A stretch of DNA of 45,668 nt, taken from contig SVRU01000009.1 in NCBI GenBank assembly GCA_015064665.1, positions 1-45,668 on the forward strand, read 5' to 3'. Below the pieces are notes generated by a model that ran no database searches, was not told the origin of the DNA, and saw nothing but the letters and a program-made list of their open reading frames with translations. Positions 31,671-39,966 of this stretch are shown one piece after another. The position numbers and the translations under genes were made by a program. How positions within the stretch are numbered: position 1 is the first letter of the stretch; every line of letters begins with the position of its first letter. This DNA comes from Oscillospiraceae bacterium (GTDB lineage Bacteria; Bacillota_A; Clostridia; Oscillospirales; CAG-272).

Positions 31671-33188
31671 TTATTTTTCGATGATATGTAAAGTTTGGTT
31701 TACAATCTGGTCGCAGGCTCTCACAGAGGTCTGACGCAGTGACATCAGACGCATACCCATATTTTCTATAAGATTTCTCGGGGGGAGCGGCAGCTCGCGC
31801 ATTTCTTTTGAGTTTATCTGCTTTGACTTGGATACTATAGAAAGGTATCTGTCGTATATTGTAGAGTTCAAAAGTGCGAAAAGGCCGAATGCAAGTCTGG
31901 CGCAAATTTCCGAGTTCTTATCCTTCGTGTCGATAAAGTTTATCTTGTTATGCGTGCTGATATATCTGTATGCGGGAAGCTGGGATGCGAGATAAATTGC
32001 CGAATTGATAAACCGCTCGTCGCTCTTCGAGGGAACGCGCTTTATGATTATCATATTTTTATTTTTTTGAATAAGTCCCGGATTTATCGGAGCTATATAC
32101 TGACGCTTTATGGGGAGGGGGAAGTTTATCGTTCCGTTCTTTATAGCTGCCGGGCGGATAAGCGGCACGGAGCTCTTCATAGGCTCGGTGAACAGCAGCC
32201 CCTCGCAGCGCGAGTCGAGAACGAGACCCGTAGACATTTTAAGTCCGAGGGTTGAGAGCGTCTCCGGGAAGGCGGATATGTATTTTACGATTTTGGTGTC
32301 CTCGACGCTCTTTGGCAGGGTGAGCGAGCCGTCCTTTTCATCTACGATAAATCCGTAGTCAAGCGGAGGAAGGGTCACCGTGTTTTGAGGCGAGCCTGCG
32401 TCGGTGGAGGTGGTGATAATAATGCTCTGGGGTTTGTCGCCCTTTCTGTATCCGAGAATAACGTTCTTTTTGAGGGGAATGGCGCGTTTTTCGTTCTTCT
32501 GCTTACCGATAAAAAGATGAATAGAAGTGAGAGCGAGCTTCTCTGCCATCTCACGACGGAAGGCTGTGAGCTGAGATGCGCTGGCAACAAGAGTAGGAAG
32601 CACTATTACGAGCTGTCCGTCATCTTCAAGATGCCTTCCTGCAGTCTTGGCGAAGAGGAACGCCTCGCTTATCTTAACCTGGGTTACCCCTCCTGCCTCT
32701 TTTGCCTCGCTAGAGTTCTTTTCACACAACTCTGTCGGGGGATTGCATATAACGAGGTCATACTTGTCCTCAATGGAATCAAAGAAGGTAACGGTGTAGT
32801 GGTTCTTCGACTCGGTCACGTAGTTCTCGTTATAGACCGTGACGTAGAGCTTTACCCCGTAGTCGTGACGGCATTTTTTTCTGATTCTTTCGAGGTTATC
32901 CTCAAGCATGGGAATGAAGTCCTCACATACCTCGTAGCAGGTAAGGAAAATCTGCTTGCACGCCTCGCACTTTTTGCATATTTCTTCTACGACCGTAGCA
33001 GAGAGAATGCCTGTTCCTGCGCCCGGGTCGAGCACGGTATAAACCGTCTTCTTCGGGTTAAGACGGAGCATACCCGCCATAAGACGAGCCGTGTCCTTTT
33101 TTGTGAAGAGTCTGCCAAGACGAATGTTTTCATTCTTCGACTTCTCTCTTATGAGCTTATAGGTGTTTCTGACGGCAAGACTTAGCAT
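31671..33188 (-). CDS. Eco57I-like adenine-specific DNA methyltransferase (orphan)
   Basis: 505 aa. Order of motifs is that of gamma-class N6-adenine methyltransferases: GRLFTKKDTARLM (motif X, ~25), DPGAGTG (AdoMet loop, residues 54-60), CNPPTEL (motif IV, 149-152), KISEAFLFAKTAGRHL and DGQLVIVLPT, then a ~280-residue target-recognition region. Motif IV is normally NPPY; Thr instead of the aromatic residue is unusual and may lower or change base flipping. No nuclease domain or partner nuclease gene is adjacent, so it is an orphan methylase or epigenetic regulator. It is divergent from the SbcD-like gene. Confidence 0.82.
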   Translation of the reverse strand: MLSLAVRNTYKLIREKSKNENIRLGRLFTKKDTARLMAGMLRLNPKKTVYTVLDPGAGTGILSATVVEEICKKCEACKQIFLTCYEVCEDFIPMLEDNLERIRKKCRHDYGVKLYVTVYNENYVTESKNHYTVTFFDSIEDKYDLVICNPPTELCEKNSSEAKEAGGVTQVKISEAFLFAKTAGRHLEDDGQLVIVLPTLVASASQLTAFRREMAEKLALTSIHLFIGKQKNEKRAIPLKKNVILGYRKGDKPQSIIITTSTDAGSPQNTVTLPPLDYGFIVDEKDGSLTLPKSVEDTKIVKYISAFPETLSTLGLKMSTGLVLDSRCEGLLFTEPMKSSVPLIRPAAIKNGTINFPLPIKRQYIAPINPGLIQKNKNMIIIKRVPSKSDERFINSAIYLASQLPAYRYISTHNKINFIDTKDKNSEICARLAFGLFALLNSTIYDRYLSIVSKSKQINSKEMRELPLPPRNLIENMGMRLMSLRQTSVRACDQIVNQTLHIIEK

Positions 33189-33227
33189 AACTACCTCCGA
33201 ATTCTGCCTTAAATTATTTACGATTTT

Positions 33228-33256
33228 ATTTTAGCATATTTTTTATTCCGTTGCAA
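33228..33256 (-). promoter_or_regulatory. Promoter of the Eco57I-like methyltransferase gene
   Basis: Minus strand TTGCAA (33256-33251), 17-bp spacer, TAAAAT (33233-33228). Confidence 0.65.
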
Positions 33257-33286
33257 TACATTTTTTAAGTTTTTTTGATAAAATCA

Positions 33287-33315
33287 TTGCAAAATTTACA
33301 ATTAAATGCTATACT
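33287..33315 (+). promoter_or_regulatory. Promoter of the SbcD-like gene
   Basis: TTGCAA (33287-33292), 17-bp spacer, TATACT (33310-33315). Confidence 0.6.
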
Positions 33316-33362
33316 ATTGTAAAAAGTAAAAAAATGAATTTCATTACGAAACGGAGAGGACT

Positions 33363-34511
33363 ATGAGCGAAAATACGAATACCACTAATCTTAAATTTCT
33401 TCACTGTGGGGATATTCATCTTGATTCCCCCTTCCTTGACGTCACTCCTGAGAAGAGTGAGGAGCGCCGCAGAGAGCTTCGTTCTACCTTTATGCGACTT
33501 ATGGAGTTCATTAGAGACAAGGTCGTCGATTACGTTTTTATAAGCGGTGACCTTTTTGATACTAAATATGCAACCAATACGACGTCGGAGATTCTTATCA
33601 GAGAGTTTCGCAGCTGTCCTGACACGCAGTTTATAATTGCGCCGGGAAGAAGCGACGCCTATGAAAACAATCTCATATACGCCTCAGACCGACTGCCCTC
33701 GAACTGCCACGTCTTTAAGAGCGAGAACCTTGACCGTATCTACTTCGAGGAGGACAAGGTTATGGTTTACGGCTGGGGCTTTGGCGGCGAGGAGATGGTG
33801 CATAATCCCCTCTATGACGCGCACGTTGACGACACGGCGAACATCAACGTAGTATGCGGATACGCAGACCTTGACGGTGAGGTTGGCTCAACCACCTGCC
33901 CGATATCGAAGGCGGACCTCAAGAGATTCGGTGCCGATTATTACGCTCTTGGCTCCCGTCACGAGAGCACCGACCTTGTGGACCTCGGAACGTCTATGTA
34001 TAGCTATTCGGGTTCGCTTGAATGCATGGGCTTTTCGGAGAGCGGCATCGGAGGAGCGAAGATGCTCAACGTAAAATATAAGGACGGAGAGCTTTCAATG
34101 GACGGAAAGAATATGACATTCGGCCATATTCGCTTCGTCACGGAGGAAATCGACGTCACGGGAATAGACACGAACAGCGAGATAATCAATCGCATAAGCA
34201 GAATGATAAGCGAGAAAAAATACGGCATGGAAACGGCTCTTCGCTGTCGTCTTACGGGTTACGTTGACCCTCGGTTTATCATTCCCTCAAATCTTGAGAA
34301 CGACGTTTTTGGGCTTTATTGTTTTGAGATGCTTGACAGAACCCTCCCGCTTTACGGCACCGAGAGCTTCAAGCGCGATATGACGGTTAAGGGCGAGCTC
34401 TTCAGAGGGCTTCTTCCGCTTCTTGAGAGCGATGACGAGGAGCAGAGGACGGTGGCTGCACGCGCCTTCCGCGAGGGTCTTGCGGCACTTGAGAACCGCA
34501 CTATAGACTGA
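33363..34511 (+). CDS. SbcD/Mre11/YhaO-like metallophosphoesterase with degenerate active site
   Basis: 382 aa. The N-terminal fold is clear: HCGDIHLDSPF (D17, H19) and ISGDLFDTKY (D63), as in Mre11-family nucleases that process DNA ends. Later metal ligands are lost: GNHD is replaced by GRSD (95-98), the LxHG histidine by VCG (C165), and GHxH by GSRH (197-200). Two-metal catalysis is therefore doubtful; the protein may have kept only a structural or DNA-binding role. The usual neighbour, an SbcC/YhaN ATPase, is absent; a decayed restriction-modification locus follows instead. Start ATG 33363 follows GGAGAGG. Confidence 0.8.
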   Translation: MSENTNTTNLKFLHCGDIHLDSPFLDVTPEKSEERRRELRSTFMRLMEFIRDKVVDYVFISGDLFDTKYATNTTSEILIREFRSCPDTQFIIAPGRSDAYENNLIYASDRLPSNCHVFKSENLDRIYFEEDKVMVYGWGFGGEEMVHNPLYDAHVDDTANINVVCGYADLDGEVGSTTCPISKADLKRFGADYYALGSRHESTDLVDLGTSMYSYSGSLECMGFSESGIGGAKMLNVKYKDGELSMDGKNMTFGHIRFVTEEIDVTGIDTNSEIINRISRMISEKKYGMETALRCRLTGYVDPRFIIPSNLENDVFGLYCFEMLDRTLPLYGTESFKRDMTVKGELFRGLLPLLESDDEEQRTVAARAFREGLAALENRTID

Positions 34512-34544
34512 TACGCAGGGACGGTCTCGTTTAAGAATAACCGA

Positions 34545-34584
34545 ATAAAAAACAGAGGTATTGTGAAATAACACAGTACCTCTG
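34545..34584 (-). terminator. Terminator downstream of the R-M relic
   Basis: CAGAGGTATTGTG (34553-34565) / CACAGTACCTCTG (34572-34584), 12 of 13 pairs; on the minus strand it is followed by TTTTTTATT. Confidence 0.65.
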
Positions 34585-34600
34585 CATAACGAAGTGCATT

Positions 34601-34652
34601 TTGAGGGAAACAGGGTTGAAAACCTGCGGTTTTCCTCAATTTTTTCTTTTTT
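34601..34652 (+). terminator. Terminator of the SbcD-like gene
   Basis: TTGAGGGAAA (34601-34610) with TTTTCCTCAA (34630-34639), inner CAGG/CCTG pair, followed by TTTTTTCTTTTTT. Confidence 0.8.
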
Positions 34653-34672
34653 AGAGTGCAGCATAAAATATT

Positions 34673-35563
34673 TTACAGAAGCCTTTGCGTAATTATATCG
34701 TAATATTCCATCTCTTTTTCTATGCCGATATAATTCCTACCTAAGTTTTTAGCCGCTACTAATGTAGTGTCGCAACCGCAAAAAGGATCTAATACAGTTT
34801 GACCTTCGACGGTAGATATGCCAATTAAATACTCCATCAATGCCACGGGCTTTTGGGTTGGGTGCAAGCCTCTGTCTGTTCTTTCAGCTTTGCATTTAAT
34901 GATGTTTGAACAAACTTCAATACCCGTATTGTTTAAATGATTATCTTTGATATACTGCTCATTATAAGCACCGACATTATGTTCTTTTATGTTATCCGTC
35001 AATGTTGTGCCTATTTCGTAAGGCTTCATAAACCACAAAATTGGTTCAAACAACGGACGTAGATTTCCAAGTTTCCAACCGCTCCAAATCTTTGCATTGT
35101 CTGTATCTCCGCGTTTATCAAAAACAACAGATACATTCTGTGCTCTATGTGCTGCTGAATCTTTTTGCCAAGAAATCATATCTTTGAAAATGAAGCCGGT
35201 GTCCTCAAAAGCAGAAATACACCGATGAGCATATCTTCTTCCGGCGAAAATAAAACAACTTGCACCGGGCTTCAAAATTCTAAAACACTACGGTGTCCAA
35301 GATAAACACCATTGATAGTATTCCAATGGGATTTTTTTATCTGCTTCAGACCAACCATTAAGAGGCTTTCCGCGCTTACTAAACACTGAGGACTGTTCTT
35401 GTGCAGGGCTTTTCCCCAAAAGCGCTGAATTGGTATTACTATGAATAACGTCCCATTCGTCGTATGATATGCCATACGGAATATCCGACACAATCAAATA
35501 AACGGAATTGCTATCTATATTTTTTAATTCTTGACGAGAATCCCCACATATTATTTTATTCAT
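34673..35563 (-). pseudogene. HindIII-type DNA adenine methyltransferase with in-frame amber stop
   Basis: A single frame from ATG 35563 (GAGG upstream) to 34673 is interrupted only by TAG at 35290-35288. Upstream: GDSRQEL, catalytic motif SDIPYG (beta-class DPPY variant) and WDVI. Downstream: RILKPGASCFIF, HPTQKPVALMEYL and the AdoMet motif DPFCGCDTT. The order (catalytic motif before AdoMet motif) marks a beta-class methylase. The stop falls in the WTP*CFRILKPG segment that is continuous in relatives, so one substitution (for example GAG to TAG) killed the gene unless it is suppressed. It follows the truncated restriction gene with a 1-codon-scale junction. Confidence 0.85.
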
Positions 35564-35571
35564 TCCGCACC

Positions 35572-36120
35572 TCACTCCAACGATTTAACAAATGATTTGA
35601 TTGATGAAATGCGTTCTTCCAATTTTCGTGATTTAATAAGTTCCAAAACTGCCTTTTCTCTCGAAAATCCTTTTATGATGTTTATTTCTGTGTCAATATG
35701 TTGAATTTCACAATCGCCTCGTTTAGCAATATCTATTTTACAAGACTTTAATAGTTCTTCAAAATCTTGAATTTTCTTTGAAATTCTATCACAAACAAAT
35801 TTGTTGATATAAGGGAACAAACAATTTTGTCTGTCCGCATATGCGATTTTGCTATCTCTTTCAATTCTTTTTGGAGCGTTCCATATCTGTTCCAAACTGA
35901 GAGAATCGTTTTCAACAATGTTATTTACCAAGAGAAAAAGGATATGTTCCCAAGACAGCAAACATACACTGTTATCCAAACTTGACGAATAAATTTGACT
36001 GTTAGTGCTTGGGTATTGGAAGTATGGCGATACCAATAAAGCAAAGTCATGTTCCATTCCGCGCCAGTTGCTCAAAGTGGATATTTTAAAATCTTTTTGA
36101 TTTTTCCGAGTTTTTAATGA
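35572..36120 (-). pseudogene. HindIII-family restriction endonuclease, 5' truncated
   Basis: 183 codons with no proper start. From memory of R.HindIII, the match is strong: KNQKDFK, SNWR..., PYFQYPSTNSQI, SLDNSVCLLSWEH, LSLEQIWNAPK, INIIKGFSREKA and the C-terminal IKSFVKSLE. Homology begins just after the point where R.HindIII has its catalytic DxK, so the N-terminal half with the PD-(D/E)xK residues is gone. The break lies 14 bases from the stop of the EamA gene, marking a deletion junction. The methylase Shine-Dalgarno overlaps this gene's stop codon. Expected specificity of the ancestor: AAGCTT. Confidence 0.82.
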
Positions 36121-36133
36121 GACAGTCCCATTT

Positions 36134-37045
36134 TTATCGTTTCGTATTTTTTAAGCTGTTAAAATCAAGCTGTGAGAGTATTACAGCTATGAAGACTATC
36201 GCGCAGCCTGCATACTCGCGCTCGGTCATTTTCTCACCGAGCAGAAACGCTGAACCGATAACGCCAAACACCGATTCAAGAGAGAGTATTACCGAGGCTA
36301 CGGCAGGATTAACTCCTCGCTGTCCCACTATTTGCAGCGTGTAGGCAATTCCGCTTGAGCCTATTCCCAGCATCAGAATCGACCACGCGGCAGAGCCGAT
36401 TGCGGCAGGGTCTATCGGCGGCTCGAATATGAGTGCGCATAAGAGATTCAAAACGGTTGCAACCGCGAACTGAATGCAGGACATTCTCACGCCGTCGCAT
36501 TTTGGCGAAAATTTGTCTATTGCAAGGATATGGAGGGTAAAAACCAGGGCGCAGAGAAGAACCAGCGTGTCGGAAAATTCAAGCGATAGGTCGCCCTTTA
36601 TGCAGAGAAGATAGAAGCCAACGACGGCAATTCCCACGCTTATCCAGGCGTTCATAGGAGCGCGTTTGCCGAAGACGAGGGAAAAGACGGGGACTAACAC
36701 GACGTACAGCGCGGTGATAAACGCTGCCTTGCCAGCGTCGGTACCGCTTCCGATTCCCGACTGCTGAAGAAGTGAGGCGAGCGACAGTATCACACCGCAA
36801 ATTGCGCCTCCGACAAGCTCGGTCCTGTTGAAATCCAGCCCGCGCTTCGAGATAAGCCTGCGCCCGTTCTTTAAAAGCTTGTCAAGAATGAAAATCAGTA
36901 AAAAAAGAAAGACCGCGGCCAAAAGACTTCTTGCCGTATTGAGAGTAAATGGCGGAATATGCGATGCCGCCTTCTGTGCCGAAAAGGCAAAGCCCCATAT
37001 CGCCGCCGCAAAGAGCATCATCAGAGAAGATATGTATTTTTTCAT
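36134..37045 (-). CDS. DMT superfamily transporter (EamA family)
   Basis: 303 aa, about ten TM helices in two EamA repeats (first ~1-140, second ~150-295), with AAIWGFAFSAQKAA near the start, SLLQQSGIGSGTDAGKAAFI in repeat 1 and ILSLESVFGVIGSAFLLGE in repeat 2. These are drug/metabolite exporters, often of amino acids or nucleosides. Start ATG 37045 follows AAAGGA. Its stop is 14 bases from the truncated HindIII-like sequence. Confidence 0.88.
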   Translation of the reverse strand: MKKYISSLMMLFAAAIWGFAFSAQKAASHIPPFTLNTARSLLAAVFLFLLIFILDKLLKNGRRLISKRGLDFNRTELVGGAICGVILSLASLLQQSGIGSGTDAGKAAFITALYVVLVPVFSLVFGKRAPMNAWISVGIAVVGFYLLCIKGDLSLEFSDTLVLLCALVFTLHILAIDKFSPKCDGVRMSCIQFAVATVLNLLCALIFEPPIDPAAIGSAAWSILMLGIGSSGIAYTLQIVGQRGVNPAVASVILSLESVFGVIGSAFLLGEKMTEREYAGCAIVFIAVILSQLDFNSLKNTKR

Positions 37046-37112
37046 TACACGTCCTTTAAAATTATTTCCCCGCTATTTTAGCACCAAACGGTAAAGATGT
37101 CAAGCCTTTGTT

Positions 37113-37679
37113 TTATTGCGCGGTGTCCATAGGCTGATTTGGAACTGAGGGTGCGTTAATAAGCTGCTCAAAGCAGGCGTAATCGTCCTCTGTAACGTAC
37201 CGAACCCCCTCAATTTTTATGTACCTGGCGAAATCGTAGGTGTATGATGAAAGCGGGCGCATATAAGCGTCGTCCGTCTGTGCGGCAACAAGGGGGTCGT
37301 CGCCGTCAAAGCCTACTACGAGGAGAGTGTGATAAAATCCTTCAATATTGCGACCGAGCTGTATTACGTCACCGATTTCGAGCTCGTCTATCGAAACCTC
37401 TTTACCAAACGGTCCGATTCCGCTGTTTCCGACCATAAAATTGTAGAAATACTCAACCCCCGTCCAAGAGGGCGAGCGCTCGTTGAGCGAGATGTAGTAC
37501 CAGCCAAACGTGGGCGTGTAGTTCATCTGACACGAGCCTGCAAATATTGCCTGAGATACGAAATTCGTACAGTTTCCGCCAATGCCTCTGAAATTGCCGA
37601 AATATGAGTTTTGCGAGAAGGCGAATTTTCTTGCGTATTCTATTGCGTTTTCTCTTTTGTAGGGCTTTGTTACAAGCAT
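37113..37679 (-). CDS. Amidase_6-domain (NlpC-like cysteine) protein
   Basis: 188 aa. It has the Amidase_6 signature: NAIEYARKFAF, GGNCTNFVSQAIFAG with the likely catalytic Cys, TPTFGWYYI, a GDVIQLG strand and FYHTLLVVG with the likely catalytic His, then AAQTDD. Family members are cysteine peptidases/amidases, often on cell walls, but there is no signal peptide here. Start ATG 37679 follows AAGGAG. It is on the same strand as, and 67 bases upstream of, the EamA gene, so possibly in one transcript. Confidence 0.82.
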   Translation of the reverse strand: MLVTKPYKRENAIEYARKFAFSQNSYFGNFRGIGGNCTNFVSQAIFAGSCQMNYTPTFGWYYISLNERSPSWTGVEYFYNFMVGNSGIGPFGKEVSIDELEIGDVIQLGRNIEGFYHTLLVVGFDGDDPLVAAQTDDAYMRPLSSYTYDFARYIKIEGVRYVTEDDYACFEQLINAPSVPNQPMDTAQ

Positions 37680-37761
37680 AGTGCAATCTCCTTATCTATT
37701 GCAAAAACGTTATATCGTCATTTTATGATAAAAAAATAATTTTGTGAAAAATATCTTGTAA

Positions 37762-37791
37762 TTGACAAAAAATTGATGTATAATATATTAT
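37762..37791 (+). promoter_or_regulatory. Promoter of guaA
   Basis: TTGACA (37762-37767), 18-bp spacer, TATTAT (37786-37791). No purine riboswitch was seen in the short leader. Confidence 0.6.
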
Positions 37792-37847
37792 CAAAATACG
37801 TTCACTTAACAATTTTGAAGGTTGACTAAAAGAGAGGAATAATTAAA

Positions 37848-38849
37848 ATGGATTCTAACAAAAGACCGGATACTATGGCACGCATTACGACAAAGGAGCT
37901 TGCAGATGAATTTATAGCCGAGCAGGTATCCGCAGTAAGAGAGCAGGTTGGTGACAAGAAGGTGCTTCTCGCGCTTTCCGGCGGAGTAGACAGCTCTGTC
38001 GTTGCCGCGCTTCTTATAAAGGCGATAGGAAAGCAGCTCGTATGCGTTCACGTCAACCACGGACTTATGCGCAAGTGCGAATCCGAGGGTGTAATTGAAC
38101 TCTTCCGCGGTCAGCTTGATGCAAACCTCGTATACGTAGATGCTACCGACAGGTTCCTCGACCTTCTTGCAGGCGTGTCTGACCCCGAAAGAAAGAGAAA
38201 GATTATCGGTGCGGAATTTATTAACGTATTTGCAGATGAGGCGCGTAAGCTTCGCGGCGTGGAATTTCTCGCTCAGGGAACGATATACCCCGATATTCTT
38301 GAGAGCGTAAAGCAGGCGGAGGGAAAGAAGGCGGTTAAGTCCCACCACAACGTAGGCGGACTTCCCGAGGACCTCAACTTCGAGCTCGTCGAGCCGCTGA
38401 AGCTTCTTTATAAGGACGAGGTACGAGTCGTCGGAGAGGCACTTGGACTGCCGCGTGCTATGGTTTACCGTCAGCCCTTCCCCGGTCCCGGACTCGGCGT
38501 GCGCTGTCTTGGAGCTATCACTCGCGACAGGCTTGAGGCTCTCCGCGAGGCAGATGCGATTTTGCGCGAGGAGTTTGACAAGTCGGGTCTTGCCGAGCGC
38601 GTATGGCAGTATTTCGTCGTAGTTCCCGACGTGAAATCGGTAGGAGTGAAGGACGACAGTCGTTACGAGGGCTGGCCCGCGATAATCCGCGCGGTCAACA
38701 CCAAGGACGCAATGACGGCAACAATAGAGGAGATACCCTACGAGATTCTTCATAAAATAGTGAATCGAATCGTCAGCGAGGTAGAGGGAATTAACAGAGT
38801 TCTCTACGACCTCACGCCAAAGCCTACCGGAACGATAGAGTGGGAATAA
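37848..38849 (+). CDS. guaA: GMP synthase, ATP-pyrophosphatase subunit only
   Basis: 333 aa. It converts XMP to GMP by adenylation and amination. The ATP-PPase P-loop LALSGGVDSS (~residues 41-50), HVNHGLMRK, the lid-region KSHHNVGGLPED, and the dimerisation domain ending in RVLYDLTPKPTGTIEWE are all present. The ~190-residue N-terminal glutamine amidotransferase domain of standard bacterial GuaA is missing; only ~40 residues precede the P-loop. It must use free ammonia or a separate glutaminase subunit (as in archaea), not found in this window. The last codons (E-W-E-stop) form a 19-bp repeat found again at 41151. Confidence 0.94.
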   Translation: MDSNKRPDTMARITTKELADEFIAEQVSAVREQVGDKKVLLALSGGVDSSVVAALLIKAIGKQLVCVHVNHGLMRKCESEGVIELFRGQLDANLVYVDATDRFLDLLAGVSDPERKRKIIGAEFINVFADEARKLRGVEFLAQGTIYPDILESVKQAEGKKAVKSHHNVGGLPEDLNFELVEPLKLLYKDEVRVVGEALGLPRAMVYRQPFPGPGLGVRCLGAITRDRLEALREADAILREEFDKSGLAERVWQYFVVVPDVKSVGVKDDSRYEGWPAIIRAVNTKDAMTATIEEIPYEILHKIVNRIVSEVEGINRVLYDLTPKPTGTIEWE

Positions 38850-38856
38850 TAAACGT
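38838..38856 (+). repeat. 19-bp direct repeat at the guaA 3' end (possible attachment site), left copy
   Basis: GAGTGGGAATAATAAACGT covers the last three codons, the stop and 7 more bases of guaA. An exact copy is at 41151-41169. The 3' end of guaA is a known integration site for genomic islands. Confidence 0.6.
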
Positions 38857-38934
38857 TATCACAGCAAAAACAAATTATCGCAAAAAAGGTAAATTCGTTT
38901 ATCGTTTGAGCGTTTTTGCACTACAATAAAAAGA

Positions 38935-38978
38935 AAAGACCTTGCTTCATCCGGGTGATGAATCGAGGTCTTTTTTTT
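38935..38978 (+). terminator. Terminator of guaA
   Basis: AGACCT ... TTCATC - CGGGT - GATGAA ... AGGTCT followed by eight T; bulged but strong. Confidence 0.85.
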
Positions 38979-39002
38979 GGCGAACTTTTTTTGCAAAAGC
39001 TA

Positions 39003-39031
39003 TTGACAAATGCAATACTTCGCGATATGAT
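39003..39031 (+). promoter_or_regulatory. Promoter and candidate PadR operator
   Basis: TTGACA (39003-39008), 17 bp, TATGAT (39026-39031). An inverted repeat AATAC - N12 - GTATT overlaps the -10 region and could be the autoregulatory PadR site. Confidence 0.65.
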
Positions 39032-39055
39032 GTATTACGCAAGGAGGAGTATGCT

Positions 39056-39373
39056 ATGGATATTCAATTAAAACGAGGTTTGCTTGATGTATGTGTGTTA
39101 GCTGCTATCAAGAACGAAGATTCCTATGGCTATAAGATTATAAAAGATATGAAGCCATATCTTGAAATGTCAGAATCGACCCTATATACGATACTTAAAC
39201 GATTGGAGCTTTCGGGAATGCTGACGGTACGCACTTCCGAACACGGAGGAAGGCTGCGAAAATATTATCATATCACAAACGTAGGGCTTGAACGTATTGA
39301 AGAGTTTAAGAGCGAATGGCGCGAGGTCATGTCGATTTATCAATTTGTAACCAAGGAGGAGACGAAAAATTGA
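39056..39373 (+). CDS. PadR family transcriptional regulator
   Basis: 105 aa from ATG 39056 behind AAGGAGG (the frame runs upstream through the guaA terminator, so the longer version is wrong). Winged helix: LKRGLLDVCVLAAI, SYGYKIIKDM, SESTLYTILKRLELSGML and the wing GGRLRKYYHIT. It is a PadR-s2-type dimeric repressor. In Bacillota this gene commonly precedes DUF1700 and DUF4097 genes, as here, and likely represses the cassette. Overlaps the next gene by 4 bases. Confidence 0.92.
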   Translation: MDIQLKRGLLDVCVLAAIKNEDSYGYKIIKDMKPYLEMSESTLYTILKRLELSGMLTVRTSEHGGRLRKYYHITNVGLERIEEFKSEWREVMSIYQFVTKEETKN

Positions 39374-39966
39374 GAAAACAAGAATTTTTATGTGCGCTCA
39401 AAAAGAGGCTGTTAGGGTTGCCAAAGCAAGATGTTGAAGATCGCCTTAATTTTTATAGCGAAATGATCGACGACAGAACGGAAGAAGGACGGACGGAGGA
39501 AGAAGCTATTTCAGATATTGGATCTGTAGATGAGATTGCAACGCAGATCATAGCGGATATTCCTCTTTCAAAAATCGTTACGGAAAGAGTTAAACCGAAA
39601 AAGCGGCTCAAAATGTGGGAAATCGTACTTTTGGCACTCGGTTCTCCTATATGGCTTTCATTGGCTATTGCCGCTTTAGCTGTAATACTTTCGCTTTATG
39701 TAGTACTATGGTCACTAATCGTTTCTGTATGGGCTGTCTTTGTTTCGCTCGCCGCATGTGCTATCGGAGGCGTGATATCAGGGGTCTTCTTTGCTCTCAG
39801 TAACGGTCTTACGGGTATTGCTATGGTAAGCGCAGGCATTGTCTGTGCAGGACTTGCTATCTTCTTATTCTTGGGATGCAAGGCGGCAACGAAAAGTATT
39901 ATATATCTAACCAAAAAGATTGCTTTGGGCATCAAAAAATGTTTTATTAAAAAGGAGAACACATAA
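39370..39966 (+). CDS. DUF1700 family membrane protein
   Basis: 198 aa from TTG 39370, behind AAGGAGGAG. The cytoplasmic N-terminal motif is typical: FLCALKKRLLGLP, RLNFYSEMIDD, GRTEEEAISDIGSVDEIATQ. Three to four TM segments follow (~83-105, ~108-135, ~145-170), then a Lys-rich tail. Function unknown; the family pairs with PadR and DUF4097 proteins and is thought to act in envelope or regulator signalling. It overlaps both neighbours. Confidence 0.88.
   Translation: MRKQEFLCALKKRLLGLPKQDVEDRLNFYSEMIDDRTEEGRTEEEAISDIGSVDEIATQIIADIPLSKIVTERVKPKKRLKMWEIVLLALGSPIWLSLAIAALAVILSLYVVLWSLIVSVWAVFVSLAACAIGGVISGVFFALSNGLTGIAMVSAGIVCAGLAIFLFLGCKAATKSIIYLTKKIALGIKKCFIKKENT

Noticed and set aside
35288..35290. 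Pyrrolysine or other recoding at the TAG of the methylase
   Set aside because: No supporting element is visible, and the linked nuclease is already destroyed; ordinary decay is the simpler reading.
38942..39055. Longer N-terminus of the PadR protein
   Set aside because: It would be translated through the guaA terminator and the PadR promoter; ATG 39056 has AAGGAGG at proper spacing and begins the conserved domain.
39316..39369. Upstream start for the DUF1700 protein
   Set aside because: The conserved family N-terminus begins at TTG 39370, which has AAGGAGGAG upstream; the upstream part is the PadR gene in another frame.
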